Notes: generated by a model from the letters alone, not told the origin. DNA of 64,000 nucleotides from Bryobacter sp. CoA8 C33 (GCA_019931185.1 JAINDK010000052.1:1-64000), one strand, 5' to 3'; shown: positions 45,412 to 55,596, counted from the first letter of the stretch. Made by a program: numbers and translations.

Positions 45412-46669
45412 GCCAATAGCTTTCTCGCTCGAGGCCCTCGCGGAAATCCGGGTGAGCGATCGAAATCATCAGCCGGGCGCGCTCGCGCATGTTCTTCCCA
45501 TGCAGATTCACCGCGCCGAATTCGGTCACCACCCAGTGCACATCCCCGCGCGAGGTCACGACTCCCGCCCCTGGCTTAAGCCGGCTCACGATCCGCGACA
45601 TCTTACCGTCCTTCGCCGTCGAAGGCAAACACACAAATGGCATCCCACCCTCACTGCGCGCGGCTCCGCGGATGAAATCGACCTGTCCACCTATGCCGGA
45701 AAAAGGCATCTCACCCAGCGAATCGGCGCATACCTGTCCGCTCAGATCTACCTCGATCGCCGCATTCACGGCGCATACGCGAGGGTTCCGCGCGATCTGA
45801 AACGGATCGTTCGTGTAGCGCGCTTGGCGGAATTCAAAAATCGAGTTCTCGTCGATAAAATCAAGCAGTTTCCGCGAACCCAGCACAAACCCAGCCACTA
45901 CCTTGTTCGGGTTGATTGCTTTCCGGCTGTTATCGATCACGCCGCTTTCGAGTAATGGGATGATCCCATCGGAAAACATCTCGCTGTGCACCCCCAGATA
46001 GCGATGATTGCCCAATAGCTTGAGAATCGCGTCCGGTATTTGCCCGATGCCCAATTGCAACGTCGCCCCGTCCGGAATCAGCCCCGCCACGTGCCGCGCG
46101 ATCGCCTCATGCTCGGCCAACGGCTCCCGCACCTCCAACTCCGCCAGGGGAAAATCTCCTTCGACGAATACATCGATCTCCGACACGTGCAGAAATGTAT
46201 CGCCATGCGTTCGTGGCATCCGCGGGTTCGTCACCGCCGCGACATACTTCGCCATCTTGGCCGCTGTCAGGGAGACATCCACGCTGGGTCCCAGGCTCAC
46301 AAACCCATTACGGTCTGGCGGAGTCACCTGCAATAGCGCCACGTCGAGCGGCATCGAGCCATTGAGAAACATCGCCTCGATTTCGCCCAGAAAGATCGGA
46401 ATGACATCGCCGCGGCGTTGCTGCACGGCCCGCCGTACATTCGCCCCAACAAACAGCGCATTGTGCCGGAAGCTTTGCCGGTATTCCGCTTCCGCATACC
46501 GCGCCCTCCCCATCGTTGCCAGATGCACAACCTCCACATCCCGCAGCTCCCCGGCCCGGTCCGTCATTGCCTCCACCAGCGGCTCTGGCTCAGCACACCC
46601 CTGATGCAGATAAACCCTCTGGCCGGACTGAATCCATTTCACGGCTTGCGCCGCCTTAAGCCACTGCAT
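45395..46669 (-). CDS. Acetyl-CoA hydrolase / 4-hydroxybutyrate CoA-transferase family
   Basis: 424 aa class I CoA-transferase. Motifs: QRVYLHQGCAEPEPL (N-terminal CoA region), GATLQLGIGQIPDAIL, and ENSIFEFRQARYTND, where the Glu of FEFR is the likely nucleophile; then GIGGQVDFIRGA near residue 330. Transfers CoA between acyl-CoA and a carboxylic acid. ATG 46669 has GATACT exactly at -12 to -7 and a GAAAGG immediately before the start. Physiological acid unknown. Confidence 0.9.
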   Translation of the reverse strand: MQWLKAAQAVKWIQSGQRVYLHQGCAEPEPLVEAMTDRAGELRDVEVVHLATMGRARYAEAEYRQSFRHNALFVGANVRRAVQQRRGDVIPIFLGEIEAMFLNGSMPLDVALLQVTPPDRNGFVSLGPSVDVSLTAAKMAKYVAAVTNPRMPRTHGDTFLHVSEIDVFVEGDFPLAELEVREPLAEHEAIARHVAGLIPDGATLQLGIGQIPDAILKLLGNHRYLGVHSEMFSDGIIPLLESGVIDNSRKAINPNKVVAGFVLGSRKLLDFIDENSIFEFRQARYTNDPFQIARNPRVCAVNAAIEVDLSGQVCADSLGEMPFSGIGGQVDFIRGAARSEGGMPFVCLPSTAKDGKMSRIVSRLKPGAGVVTSRGDVHWVVTEFGAVNLHGKNMRERARLMISIAHPDFREGLERESYWLRPES

Positions 46670-46695
46670 CCTTTCAGTATCCGCCGCAATCGCCT

Positions 46696-47613
46696 CTAGC
46701 TAGTCGCCGTCATGGTCATCGTGTAGCGGATCTTGCGAGTACTCCTCGCCGGCAGCCAGACGGCGGTAGGCGCCCCCCACATCAGTCCTCTCGTCGCCCG
46801 CCGGAACCGGAACTCCGGATACGGGCTCGCGCCAAACTCAATTCCCCATGTCATGGTCCGCCCCTTCCACGGCGCGTAGGTCCGCCCGTGATTTTCTTCC
46901 CAAATCCCCAGCCAGGGAAAATCCTGTAGATTCCATTCGTAGCCGATTCGCAGCCCAAGCCGCGGGTTCGTCACCTTCACCCCTCCCTTGGTCAGCAAAT
47001 GCGTGTGAAAGTCCGAGGTCGCCACCGCCGACGGGTAGCGCCGGTCTTTCCATTCAAACTCCCCCTCGTTCAACTTCGCGCTGCGTGCGATCGGCGCCTC
47101 CACAACCGTCACCCCGCGCTCGACGAACGGTGGCCCGAGCGTCACATGCTCCTGCCACGCCACATGCCGGTCAAAGGCGAGCAGGTTCTCCACCGTCTCT
47201 ACGAAATGCACGCGATTGCCTTCGAGTTCGATCTGGCGCTGCACCTTTAGCTGCGACATCGGCAACGTCGCCCGCAGTTCCGCATCATATTGAACTACGG
47301 AGGCCTCTCCGTGCACCGTGTAGCCGGCCCGCGCTTCTTCCTCCGAGGGCGGTCCGAAAAAGTCGATGCACCAATTGTGGCCGAGAATTCCCGAAAGCAA
47401 CTGCGCCTCCGGCCCTTCTCCGTACTCTGGATGTTTCGACCGGTCGTATCGTAACGGATCGATTGTTTTCCAAGGTGGCGTCCAGAGCGGGTTCAAACGC
47501 TTGCCCTTGTGGTGGATCTCGGCGATGTGCCCTCCGCCGGCCACTACCGTTACGCGCAGTTGCTCGTTCTCCCATTGATAGGCCGCCCGGCCCAAATACT
47601 CAACTGTTTTCAT
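46696..47613 (-). CDS. Galactose-mutarotase-like protein (aldose epimerase fold)
   Basis: 305 aa. Beta-sandwich pattern of the galactose mutarotase superfamily: YQWENEQLRVTVVAGGGHIAEIHH at the start, HFVETVENLLAFDRHVAWQEHVTLGPPF in the centre (His-rich active-site strand) and RIGYEWNLQDFPWLGIWEE toward the end. It probably binds a sugar or polyol; whether it epimerises is unknown. The frame extends upstream, but ATG 47613 fits the fold and leaves 19 bases to a divergent gene. Confidence 0.75.
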   Translation of the reverse strand: MKTVEYLGRAAYQWENEQLRVTVVAGGGHIAEIHHKGKRLNPLWTPPWKTIDPLRYDRSKHPEYGEGPEAQLLSGILGHNWCIDFFGPPSEEEARAGYTVHGEASVVQYDAELRATLPMSQLKVQRQIELEGNRVHFVETVENLLAFDRHVAWQEHVTLGPPFVERGVTVVEAPIARSAKLNEGEFEWKDRRYPSAVATSDFHTHLLTKGGVKVTNPRLGLRIGYEWNLQDFPWLGIWEENHGRTYAPWKGRTMTWGIEFGASPYPEFRFRRATRGLMWGAPTAVWLPARSTRKIRYTMTMTATS

Positions 47614-47632
47614 TGCGTAATAGCATATCTCT

Positions 47633-48226
47633 ATGGCACCGTGGCTGGCGATCCTCACCCTCCTGACCGTCACTCCCTTCTGGGAAAGCTCCGAAGCCCG
47701 CGACTGGTCTGAGGAACAACTGCTTGATTTTTTCGGCAATTCTCCTTGGGCGCTACCCGCCCAATCCTCCAACGCCTCCGACGGCGTTCTCACCTTCCTC
47801 GCCACCGCCAAGCCCGTACAACTGGCTGAAATCGAACAGCGCCGCCGCCGCATCAAGAAACTGCCTGGCATCGATCCGGTCGCCGATCCCGCGTGGGACG
47901 AATATCAGGAATTCCTCGCCCGTGACGGCGCCCGCTACATCGTCCTCGCCGTTGCCATCCCCATCAACGCGACCATGGATGCCGCCGAAATGGCCAACAT
48001 GGAAAACGAATCCGTCCTCCGCCTCGGCAAACGCAAGATCCGCATGAGCGGCTACTTTCCCCCCAGCCCCACTGACCCCTACACCCGCCTCATCTTCCCC
48101 CGCGAGGATGCAGCCACGGTGAAGGAACTCCTTTTTGAACTCTTTATTCCCGGCGCCGGTGCCCCCTACCGCCACGTCTTCTACACCACCAAGAAATTGA
48201 GCTACCGCGGCAAGCTCGAAATGTAG
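47633..48226 (+). CDS. Secreted hypothetical protein, 197 aa
   Basis: Short hydrophobic leader (MAPWLAILTLLTVTPFW), possibly a signal or anchor, then a domain starting ARDWSEEQLLDFFGNSPWA that resembles GWxTD-type or other Acidobacterial secreted proteins, with a beta-rich part (YIVLAVAIPINATMD, RKIRMSGYFPPSP, FPREDAATVKELLFELFIPG). No family named with confidence. TAGCAT stands at -12 to -7 and there is no Shine-Dalgarno. Its 3' end overlaps the convergent aminotransferase by 25 bases. Confidence 0.7.
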   Translation: MAPWLAILTLLTVTPFWESSEARDWSEEQLLDFFGNSPWALPAQSSNASDGVLTFLATAKPVQLAEIEQRRRRIKKLPGIDPVADPAWDEYQEFLARDGARYIVLAVAIPINATMDAAEMANMENESVLRLGKRKIRMSGYFPPSPTDPYTRLIFPREDAATVKELLFELFIPGAGAPYRHVFYTTKKLSYRGKLEM

Positions 48227-49374
48227 CCACGCAGCCGCTCCATCGCTGGCTCCAGCACGCTCCGGTCCGCCGCATAACAGATCCGGATTGCCCCTTCTCC
48301 TCCCGGGCCAAACGCCACTCCCGGCGCGATCCCCACTTGCGTCGCATGCAAGCAATCTTTCGCGAACCCAAAGGAATCCTTCAATCCTTCAATCGCCGGA
48401 AACAGATAAAATGCCCCTTCCGGTCGCGGAATCGTTACCCCTGGCAAGTTCCCCAACTGCTCCACGCAATAGTCCCGCCTCGCCCGCAACTCCGCCTTCA
48501 ACTCCGTCACAAAGCTCTCGCCCGCCCGCAGCGCCGTTTCCGCCGCCCGCTGTGTAAACCCCGCCGGACAGGACACGTGAAATTCGTTCAACTCCATCGC
48601 CCGCTTCACCAGATCCCGCCGCCCCACAATCCAGCCCAGCCGCCACCCCGTCATGCAATACGCCTTCGAAAAACTTTGCACCACAAACACGGCATCCCCC
48701 GGCTCGGTCAGCCGCAAAATGCTCGCCGCATGATCCTGTTCATAGGTCAGCCGCTCATACACCTCATCAGCCAGCAGCCACAACCGGTGCCGCCGCGCGA
48801 ATTCAAGCAGCCGCCGCTGCTCATCTTCTGTCGCCACCCATCCCAGCGGATTCGATGGCGAGGTATAGAGCAACAGCCGCGTACGCTCATTCACCGCTCC
48901 TTCCATCGCCTCGAAATCGATCCCGTAGCGGCCTTCCACCAGCGGTTGCGCGATCTCTACAGCCTGGCCCCCAATCAGCCGCACAATCTGCGCTCCGTTC
49001 GGCCAGGCCGGGGTCAGTACAATCGCCTCATCACCAGGGTCGAGTACACACCGAATCCCAACATGCAGCGCCTGCACCCCGGATGCCGTCACCAACACCT
49101 CACTTCCCGCGTCCACCTTCACTCCCTGCAGCCGCTCATAGTGCTCGACGATCGCTTCGCGCAAACTCAACAGCCCGGAATTCGAGGTGTAAAAGGTATA
49201 CCCTTCCCCCAAGGCGCGCTCCAGCGCTTCCTTGATGAATAACGGCGTCGGCAAATTCGATTCCCCAAAGTACAGCGGATACACCTTCTCCATCTTCATC
49301 GCCATCTCGGCGATCGCCCTCACCCGCGAATACTCCACCCCCGCCGCAACCGGCGCAATCCCCGGCCTCAGCAT
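48202..49374 (-). CDS. Class I/II aminotransferase
   Basis: 390 aa fold type I PLP enzyme. The PLP Lys is in SFSKAYCMTGWRLGW (about residue 230), with Asp and Tyr of LLADEVYERL, Asn of TSPSNPLG and Arg near the C terminus (IRICYA). Similar enzymes convert aspartate, alanine or aromatic amino acids. Its ATG lies within the end of purF (overlap of 7 bases), so it is co-transcribed with the purine genes; the link is not obvious. Confidence 0.9.
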   Translation of the reverse strand: MLRPGIAPVAAGVEYSRVRAIAEMAMKMEKVYPLYFGESNLPTPLFIKEALERALGEGYTFYTSNSGLLSLREAIVEHYERLQGVKVDAGSEVLVTASGVQALHVGIRCVLDPGDEAIVLTPAWPNGAQIVRLIGGQAVEIAQPLVEGRYGIDFEAMEGAVNERTRLLLYTSPSNPLGWVATEDEQRRLLEFARRHRLWLLADEVYERLTYEQDHAASILRLTEPGDAVFVVQSFSKAYCMTGWRLGWIVGRRDLVKRAMELNEFHVSCPAGFTQRAAETALRAGESFVTELKAELRARRDYCVEQLGNLPGVTIPRPEGAFYLFPAIEGLKDSFGFAKDCLHATQVGIAPGVAFGPGGEGAIRICYAADRSVLEPAMERLRGYISSLPR

Positions 49375-50780
49375 CGCACTTTAGCCGTCATCAACTCTTC
49401 AATATTCACCAGATGTGTTGGATAATTGCCCGTATAGCAGGCGTAGCAGTATTCCTGCTTGTCATCCTCAACGGCCTCACTCAACGCGCTCAACGGCAGA
49501 TAACCTACGCTATCGGCTTCCGTGAACCGCCGGATTCCCTCGAGATCGTTATTCGCCGCAATCAACTCTCCCTTGGTCGGCGTATCCACGCCATAAAAAC
49601 ACGGAGATACCGTCGGGGGACAGGAAATGCGCAGATGCACTTCCTGGGCGCCCGCACTGCGCACCATGCGCACAATCTTCCGCGACGTCGTCCCGCGCAC
49701 CAGCGAATCATCCACCAGCACCACTCGCCGCCCCTCGAGCAAATGGCGAACCGGATTCAGCTTCAGCTTCACACCAAAATCGCGAATCGTCTGCGATGGT
49801 TCGATAAAAGTCCGCCCCACATAATGGTTCCGAATCAAGGCCTGCCGGAATGGCAATCCCGACTCCGCCGCATAGCCAAGCGCCGCCGCCACCCCGGAGT
49901 CCGGCACCGGCACCACAATATCGGCTTCCGCCGGACAAGTCCGCGCCAACAGCCGCCCCATCCGTTCGCGCGATTGAGCGATCGACTTGCCAAACACAAG
50001 CGAATCCGGCCGCGCGAAATAAACATGCTCAAACACGCAGTGCGACCTTTCCGCCACCGGCGCATACCGCTCCCGCGTCAGCCCCTCCGGCCCCACGATC
50101 ACCATCTCTCCCGGCTCCACATCCGAGATGTAAACCGCGTTAATCAGATCAAAGGCACAAGTCTCACTCGCGAAAACATAGGCGATCTTGCCCCCGCTCA
50201 TCTCCAGTTGCCCCATGGCCAGCGGCCGGAATCCGTTCGGATCCCGCGCGACAATCAATCGGTTCTCCGCGAGGAATACTAGTGAAAACGCCCCCTCCAA
50301 CTGCAACAGCGCATCCCGCAGCGCCCCCGCCATCGTCTTCTCTCGCGAGCGCGCTACCAGATGCAGAATCACTTCCGTATCGCTCGTCGCCTGAAAAATC
50401 GATCCGTCCCGCTCCAAATCATTCCTCAATTGCGCCGCGTTCGTGATGTTTCCGTTATGCGCCACCGCAATCGGCCCCTTATTGCACCGCACCGAAAACG
50501 GCTGCGCGTTCAGCACCACCGTATCCCCCGCCGTCGAATATCGCGTATGCCCGATCGCCCCGTCCCCCTTCAACTCGCTCAACACCGGGTTCGTGAATAT
50601 GTCCGCCACATGCCCCATCGCCTTGTGGCAGATAATCTCGTCCTCATGCAGAGAAGCGATCCCCGCACTCTCCTGCCCGCGATGCTGCAGCGCATGCAGC
50701 CCCAGATTCGCCAGCTTCGATGCTTCGGGGTGTCCATAAATCGCAAACACACCGCATTCGTCATGAAACTTGTCAAACAT
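49368..50780 (-). CDS. purF: Amidophosphoribosyltransferase
   Basis: 470 aa. An N-terminal glutaminase with catalytic Cys9 ([11 protein letters not shown]) after an 8-residue propeptide, and a phosphoribosyltransferase with the PRPP loop [15 protein letters not shown]-terminal [10 protein letters not shown] suggests the Fe-S ligand type of PurF found in Bacillus subtilis. First step of purine synthesis: PRPP + Gln to phosphoribosylamine. It overlaps purL by 8 bases. Confidence 0.95.
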   Translation of the reverse strand: MFDKFHDECGVFAIYGHPEASKLANLGLHALQHRGQESAGIASLHEDEIICHKAMGHVADIFTNPVLSELKGDGAIGHTRYSTAGDTVVLNAQPFSVRCNKGPIAVAHNGNITNAAQLRNDLERDGSIFQATSDTEVILHLVARSREKTMAGALRDALLQLEGAFSLVFLAENRLIVARDPNGFRPLAMGQLEMSGGKIAYVFASETCAFDLINAVYISDVEPGEMVIVGPEGLTRERYAPVAERSHCVFEHVYFARPDSLVFGKSIAQSRERMGRLLARTCPAEADIVVPVPDSGVAAALGYAAESGLPFRQALIRNHYVGRTFIEPSQTIRDFGVKLKLNPVRHLLEGRRVVLVDDSLVRGTTSRKIVRMVRSAGAQEVHLRISCPPTVSPCFYGVDTPTKGELIAANNDLEGIRRFTEADSVGYLPLSALSEAVEDDKQEYCYACYTGNYPTHLVNIEELMTAKVRC

Positions 50781-52995
50781 GCAAGGCCTCCTCGAGCGCT
50801 CGATCCCACCGGTGGTGAAGCTTATCGGTTGAAACGGAGATTACTTCATGCGAATTCAGACGGATCTTCAATAGCCCTTCCACCGTGCGCCCAATCCACA
50901 GCGCCTCCACCCCATGCCGCGCCGCGATCGCCTCCACTTCGGCCCTGCGCTCAGTGGCGATCAAAACGCGCGACGGCCCTTCATGATACAAAGCGATTTC
51001 CGGCCGCAGCCCGCTTTCAAAACTCACCTCGGCGCCCACGCCGCCCAGGCTTGCCTCAGCCAGCGCCACGGCGATGCCGCCTTCACCCAGATCATGCGCC
51101 GCCCGCGCCAGCCCGCCGACGACCACCTCGCGCGTTGCTGCCTGTACTGCCTTCTCGCGCTCCATATCCAACTTGGGCGGCACACCCCACAAGCTCTTCA
51201 ATACCTGCTTGGCGTATTGCGTCCCGCCCATCTCCTGATCGCTCGCTTGCCCCAGGCCCCCAATCAACAGTACATCGAGACCGGCCGCGGGAAATTTCAT
51301 CCCCACCGGCGGCGCCGTCCCCAGCAGCCCAACAATGCCCACCACGGGCGTCGGGAAAATCGATTCGCCCAGGGTTTCGTTATAGAGACTCACATTTCCG
51401 CCCGTAATCGGCGTATCAAAAAACGCGCATGCCTCCGCCAGCCCTTCGATGCCTTCCACCAGTTGCGCCATGATCTCCGGTCGCTCCGGGTTTCCGAAGT
51501 TCAGATTGTTTGTCGCCGACACCGGCAGCGCTCCCACAGCCGACAAATTCCGGCAACACTCCGCCACGATCAGCTTCGCGCCCTCCCGCGGATCGAGATA
51601 GCAATAGCGCCCGTTACCGTCGAGCGACATCGCCACCGATATCCCCGTCTCCTTGATTCGCACAATGGCGGCATCGCCCCCTGGTCCCGCCAGCGTATTG
51701 GTCTGCACCATGTAGTCGTACTGCTCCCAGATCCAGCGCTTCGAGCAGAGGTCCGCGCTCCCCATCAAGCCGAGCAGATCCGCTTCGAGGTTTGAGCTGG
51801 CGAATTCCGGCGCCTCGTAAGGCGCCGTCCGGTAGGGCTTCGTGTACGGGCGATGATAGAGCGGCGCCTCGTCAGCCAGATCCCGGTTCCGGATCTCAGC
51901 CACCACCACCCCGTTGTCGCGCACGCGCAGCATCCCGTCATCGGTCACCGTGCCGATCACCGCGCTCTCGAGGCCCCACTTGTCAAACACTGCGAGAATC
52001 TCACCCTCGCGTCCCTTCTCGGCCACCAGCAGCATGCGCTCCTGCGACTCCGAGAGCATAATCTCATAAGGCGTCATGCCGGTTTCCCGCTGCGGTACGT
52101 GCTTCAGGTCAAAGTCGATCCCTGTGCCGGCCCGGGATCCCATCTCGCTCGTCGAGCAGGTCAACCCGGCGGCCCCCATATCCTGTATGCCAACCACCGC
52201 ACCCGTCCTCATCGCTTCCAGGCACGCCTCGAGCAACAACTTCTCCATGAACGGGTCGCCCACCTGAACCGTCGGGCGCTGCTGCTGAGAGGCCTCCGTA
52301 AACACGTCCGAGGCCATCGATGCCCCATGAATTCCGTCCCGCCCCGTCCGCGCTCCTACGTAGATCACCGGGTTCCCCACGCCGGTGGCCCGGCCATAGA
52401 AAATTTCATCGTGCCGGAACACACCGAGGGCAAATACGTTCACCAGCGGGTTGCCGTCATAGCTATCCTCGAACACCGTCTCACCGCCCACCGTCGGCAC
52501 GCCAAAGCAGTTGCCATAGTGCGAGATCCCCTGCACCACCCCATCCAGAATCCGCCGGTTCCGCGCCCCGTTCTCCAGGCTGTCCAGAGGACCAAAGCGG
52601 ATTGCATCCATCACCGCGATCGGCCGCGCCCCCATCGTAAAGATATCGCGCAGAATCCCCCCCACGCCCGTAGCCGCTCCTTGAAATGGTTCGATAAAGC
52701 TGGGGTGATTGTGCGACTCGATCTTAAAGGCGATCGCATATCCCTCCCCAATGTCGATAATCCCCGCATTCTCCCCCGGGCCCTGCAACACTCGCTCGCT
52801 CCGCGTCGGCAGTTTCTTCAGGTGCACCTTCGAACTCTTGTAAGAGCAGTGCTCGCTCCACATCACCGAAAAGATCCCCAACTCGGTCAGGTTTGGGTCT
52901 CGCCCCAGCAACTGCTGGATCTTTTCATACTCGCCCCGGGTCAGCTTGTGCTTCTTCAGCAGGGCGTCTAGTGCGTTCGAATTGGGTTCACTCAT
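50773..52995 (-). CDS. purL: Phosphoribosylformylglycinamidine synthase, large subunit (small type)
   Basis: 740 aa, the small PurL of Gram-positive type that needs PurQ and PurS. Visible are [13 protein letters not shown] (active-site His), [33 protein letters not shown] and the second ATP-grasp-like half with [10 protein letters not shown]. It makes FGAM from FGAR, ATP and ammonia delivered by PurQ. The ATG overlaps the purQ stop (ATGA). No purS was found nearby. Confidence 0.95.
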   Translation of the reverse strand: MSEPNSNALDALLKKHKLTRGEYEKIQQLLGRDPNLTELGIFSVMWSEHCSYKSSKVHLKKLPTRSERVLQGPGENAGIIDIGEGYAIAFKIESHNHPSFIEPFQGAATGVGGILRDIFTMGARPIAVMDAIRFGPLDSLENGARNRRILDGVVQGISHYGNCFGVPTVGGETVFEDSYDGNPLVNVFALGVFRHDEIFYGRATGVGNPVIYVGARTGRDGIHGASMASDVFTEASQQQRPTVQVGDPFMEKLLLEACLEAMRTGAVVGIQDMGAAGLTCSTSEMGSRAGTGIDFDLKHVPQRETGMTPYEIMLSESQERMLLVAEKGREGEILAVFDKWGLESAVIGTVTDDGMLRVRDNGVVVAEIRNRDLADEAPLYHRPYTKPYRTAPYEAPEFASSNLEADLLGLMGSADLCSKRWIWEQYDYMVQTNTLAGPGGDAAIVRIKETGISVAMSLDGNGRYCYLDPREGAKLIVAECCRNLSAVGALPVSATNNLNFGNPERPEIMAQLVEGIEGLAEACAFFDTPITGGNVSLYNETLGESIFPTPVVGIVGLLGTAPPVGMKFPAAGLDVLLIGGLGQASDQEMGGTQYAKQVLKSLWGVPPKLDMEREKAVQAATREVVVGGLARAAHDLGEGGIAVALAEASLGGVGAEVSFESGLRPEIALYHEGPSRVLIATERRAEVEAIAARHGVEALWIGRTVEGLLKIRLNSHEVISVSTDKLHHRWDRALEEALHV

Positions 52996-53666
52996 CGGGA
53001 AAGAGAAGCGTATGCGCTCACAATCGATTCAAATACCGCCAGGCCATCCGTGCCCGGCATTAACGGATCCGCCACCCGTTCCGGGTGTGGCATCATCCCC
53101 ATCACGTTCCGGCCAGCCGACAAAATTCCTGCAATATCTCGCAGCGATCCGTTCGGATTCTCCACATAACGGAATACCACCCGGTCCTCCGCCTCTAACT
53201 CATCCAGTACCTGCGCCTCGGCCGTGTAACAGCCTTCCCCGTGAGCAATCGGCACCTGGATCACCTGCCCCTCCTTCAGCCGGTTGGTAAAGGCCGAAGC
53301 ACTCGTCGCCGTCTCAAGCCCCACGGTCTTGCAGATAAACCGCATTCCTTGATTCCGGATCAGCGCCCCGGGCAGTATCTGTGCCTCTGTCAGAATCTGA
53401 AATCCGTTGCAGATTCCTGCAACCAGCCCGCCCGCGTCGGCGAACTTCTTCACCGCCTTCATCACCGGCGAAAAGCGCGCAATTGCTCCACAGCGCAAGT
53501 GGTCGCCGTAGGAAAATCCTCCCGGTAAGATCACTGCATCCAATTGGCTCAGGTTCTCGCTGTCGTGCCAGACAAAATCCGCTTGCTGCCCGAGATTGCG
53601 CGTGACTGCATAGTATGCGTCGTGATCGCAATTCGAGCCGGGAAACACTACGACTCCGAATTTCAT
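52992..53666 (-). CDS. purQ: Phosphoribosylformylglycinamidine synthase, glutaminase subunit
   Basis: 224 aa class I glutamine amidotransferase. The nucleophile is the Cys in GICNGFQIL (about residue 86), with the His-x-Glu near the C terminus (MPHPERV). It supplies ammonia to PurL. First gene of purQ-purL-purF-aminotransferase. A candidate -10 (TAGAAT) lies 13 bases before the ATG on the minus strand; no Shine-Dalgarno other than the CCCCC run, so a short leader is likely. Confidence 0.94.
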   Translation of the reverse strand: MKFGVVVFPGSNCDHDAYYAVTRNLGQQADFVWHDSENLSQLDAVILPGGFSYGDHLRCGAIARFSPVMKAVKKFADAGGLVAGICNGFQILTEAQILPGALIRNQGMRFICKTVGLETATSASAFTNRLKEGQVIQVPIAHGEGCYTAEAQVLDELEAEDRVVFRYVENPNGSLRDIAGILSAGRNVMGMMPHPERVADPLMPGTDGLAVFESIVSAYASLSR

Positions 53667-53692
53667 GGGGGGAAACTCGATTCTAACAGAAA

Positions 53693-53713
53693 GGGCCGCT
53701 CTCAGAGCGGCCC
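53693..53713 (-). terminator. Intrinsic terminator
   Basis: GGGCCGCT (53693-53700) pairs with AGCGGCCC (53706-53713). Read on the minus strand the stem is followed by TTTCTGTT, so it ends the gene at 53739-53963 before purQ. Confidence 0.8.
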
Positions 53714-53738
53714 TGGGGGGTCTAAATTTCGATTTCGT

Positions 53739-53963
53739 TTATGCCGTGGCAGCCTTCTTGCGTGCCGCCCGCTTCTTCTCCGCCGGCGGTTGACGATCAC
53801 TCTTTTTCAGGTTCGGTTGCACGATCGACAGTACGAACTTCTTCTCACCCTGCTCATCAAACTTGATGCGGATGGAATCTTCCGTGCATTCCAGCACCGA
53901 TCCAAGTCCAAACTTGGGGTGCTCCACCTGCGCGCCGGTGGCAAAAGCGGGTTTTGCGGCCAT
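53739..53963 (-). CDS. Small conserved protein with GxxVxHxxFGxGxV motif, 74 aa
   Basis: Beta-rich Tudor/CarD-like segment with FATGAQVEHPKFGLGSVLEC, the same motif found at the C terminus of UvrD/PcrA helicases and in DUF3553-like proteins, then a Lys/Arg-rich tail (KKRAARKKAATA). This could bind RNA polymerase or nucleic acid; stand-alone function unknown. A strong GAGGAG precedes the ATG and a terminator follows. Confidence 0.78.
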   Translation of the reverse strand: MAAKPAFATGAQVEHPKFGLGSVLECTEDSIRIKFDEQGEKKFVLSIVQPNLKKSDRQPPAEKKRAARKKAATA

Positions 53964-54018
53964 TTCAAGGAGCTCCTCTAGAGGATAAACTTTTCTTATT
54001 CTAGCAAATTGCCGTCAT

Positions 54019-54369
54019 ATGTCCAACCAGCTCAATCCTCTAATCCGCATCCGCGCCTTTTGTCTCAATTCGCCCGGCACCACCGAGGTGCTCCAATTCG
54101 GTCACCCCTTCTTCAAAGTTCGTGATAAACCCTTCGCGATCTATTCTCATCAGTCCGGCCAAAAGCTAAGCATCAAGGTCGAAAAACAGTCCCAGCCCAT
54201 CTTTCTCGCCGATCCCCGCTTCCGCAAAACGCCTTACCTAGCCCGCCATGGCTGGATTAGTCTTGCCCTCCCGCCTTCCCCCGATTGGGAAGAATTGGAA
54301 GAACTCATCGAGGGTAGCTACCTGTTCGTTCAATCCTCTCTCAAGAAGGCGAAGAAGAAGCAAAAATAA
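54019..54369 (+). CDS. MmcQ/YjbR-family DNA-binding-like protein
   Basis: 116 aa. The fold pattern is typical of MmcQ/YjbR: VLQFGHPFFKVRDKPFAIYS at the front, LSIKV in the middle and RHGWISLALP...DWEELEELIEGSYLFV at the end. Family members have a double-wing DNA-binding-like fold and unknown role. Divergent from the gene at 53739-53963. Confidence 0.85.
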   Translation: MSNQLNPLIRIRAFCLNSPGTTEVLQFGHPFFKVRDKPFAIYSHQSGQKLSIKVEKQSQPIFLADPRFRKTPYLARHGWISLALPPSPDWEELEELIEGSYLFVQSSLKKAKKKQK

Positions 54370-54372
54370 CCC

Positions 54373-54401
54373 TTGACTTCGCCTCTTCTTCGCTTTACTC
54401 T
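54373..54401 (+). promoter_or_regulatory. Candidate sigma-70 promoter for DUF72 gene
   Basis: TTGACT at 54373-54378 (five of six to the -35 consensus), a 17-base spacer and TACTCT at 54396-54401 (weak -10). Confidence 0.45.
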
Positions 54402-54427
54402 GAACTTCAAGCGAAGGAATGGCGAAT

Positions 54428-55303
54428 ATGACTCTCCCTCAAACAGGCCCCATTCATTGCGGACCCTCCGGCTGGGCCCATCCCCAATGGCAGGGTCTCT
54501 TCTACCCTGCGTCCCGGTCCAAGGACTTCCACCAGTTGGCCTTCGCCGCCCGCTTTTTCAATACAGTCGAGCTCACCAGCAGCTTTTTTTCCCCGCTTCG
54601 CTCCGAACATAGCCGCCTTTGGAGCTATCAGGTCCGTTCAAATCCCGCCTTTCAGTTCACGGCTCGCGCCTGGCGCAAACTCACCTTCGAAGCCTCGCCG
54701 GCTCCCCAGGAAATCTCCGCCTTCCGTGAAGGGCTCCGCCCGCTCGAAGAAGCCGGTAAGCTTGGCGCCGTGCTGCTCCAATTTCCCACTGCCTTCCGTT
54801 TTACGGCGGAGAATCGCACTCGTTTTCTGCATCTGCGCCGCGAGTTGCGCTCGCTGCCTCTGGTAGCCGAGTTCCGTCACGCCTCCTGGATGGAAGAGGA
54901 CGCCCTCGCCCTACTGATCGATTCCCACACGGGCTTCTGTAACATCGACCAGCCCGACCATGCCCGCGCCATGCCGCCAACAGCCTTTCTCACCAGCCCC
55001 ATTGCTTATACCCGCTTGTGCGGGCGCACATTCTCCGGCCCTTACCGCTATACAAGCGAAGATCTCGAAGACTGGGCACAGCGCATTCGGAAATCCAGTC
55101 GCCATGCCCGCCGCTCCTTCGTCGTGCTTGCCAACGGTGCCGGCCCGCACACCCTCGTCAATACTTTTCAGATGAAATCACTTTTGGGGTTGGCCACCGT
55201 CCGGGCGCCGCATGAACTCGTGCGGCGCTTCCCGGGCGAACTCGGGGCCTTCCGTCCCGACCGTCCTCTTCAGGCCGGTCTTTTCGACACGGTCGCCGCC
55301 TAA
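54428..55303 (+). CDS. DUF72-family protein
   Basis: 291 aa TIM-barrel-like DUF72 protein. Signature IHCGPSGWAHPQWQGLFYP, FFNTVELTSSFF, LPLVAEFRHASWMEEDA and YTRLCGR. Function unknown. GAAGGA lies 9 bases before ATG 54428, so I prefer it over an ATG at 54419 which directly abuts the GAAGGA. Convergent stop interlock (CTAA) with the gene below. Confidence 0.88.
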   Translation: MTLPQTGPIHCGPSGWAHPQWQGLFYPASRSKDFHQLAFAARFFNTVELTSSFFSPLRSEHSRLWSYQVRSNPAFQFTARAWRKLTFEASPAPQEISAFREGLRPLEEAGKLGAVLLQFPTAFRFTAENRTRFLHLRRELRSLPLVAEFRHASWMEEDALALLIDSHTGFCNIDQPDHARAMPPTAFLTSPIAYTRLCGRTFSGPYRYTSEDLEDWAQRIRKSSRHARRSFVVLANGAGPHTLVNTFQMKSLLGLATVRAPHELVRRFPGELGAFRPDRPLQAGLFDTVAA

Positions 55304-55581
55304 ACCACTCCCCGCGCCTCCAGTTCGCGCAACAGTTGCCCCACGGCATCGGTGTGTTCTCCCTCGCCAGGCAAAACCATTACCCAGTCGATGTCCTCCC
55401 GGAACTCCCGTGTTGTGATGACCCAATCCCCTGGCAGCGGTGGCGATAATCCCAGCAAATCCTCAACCGACGGAAAGGTCCAGCGCCGCACCAGATACCG
55501 CGCCATCTCCCGGTCCGGCTTCAGGCCGCGCACGAGAAAGTGGTTGTCTCCACAAACAATCAGTCCAAGTGGGGTGAGCAA
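55300..55581 (-). CDS. Hypothetical protein, about 93 aa, start uncertain
   Basis: Not recognised. Coding character is good: NHFLVRGLKPDREMARYLVRRW, PSVEDLLGLSPPLPGDW and an acidic end (EHTDAVGQLLRELEARGVV). The frame begins in the tRNA gene, which rules out the furthest start at 55608; I use TTG 55581, but other non-ATG starts are possible. The CTAA interlock with the DUF72 gene favours reality. Confidence 0.5.
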   Translation of the reverse strand: MLTPLGLIVCGDNHFLVRGLKPDREMARYLVRRWTFPSVEDLLGLSPPLPGDWVITTREFREDIDWVMVLPGEGEHTDAVGQLLRELEARGVV

Positions 55582-55596
55582 AACAAGAAGGAGGAA

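Noticed and set aside
54419-54427. Earlier ATG for the DUF72 gene
   Set aside because: It abuts the GAAGGA with no spacing; ATG 54428 has a proper 9-base spacing.
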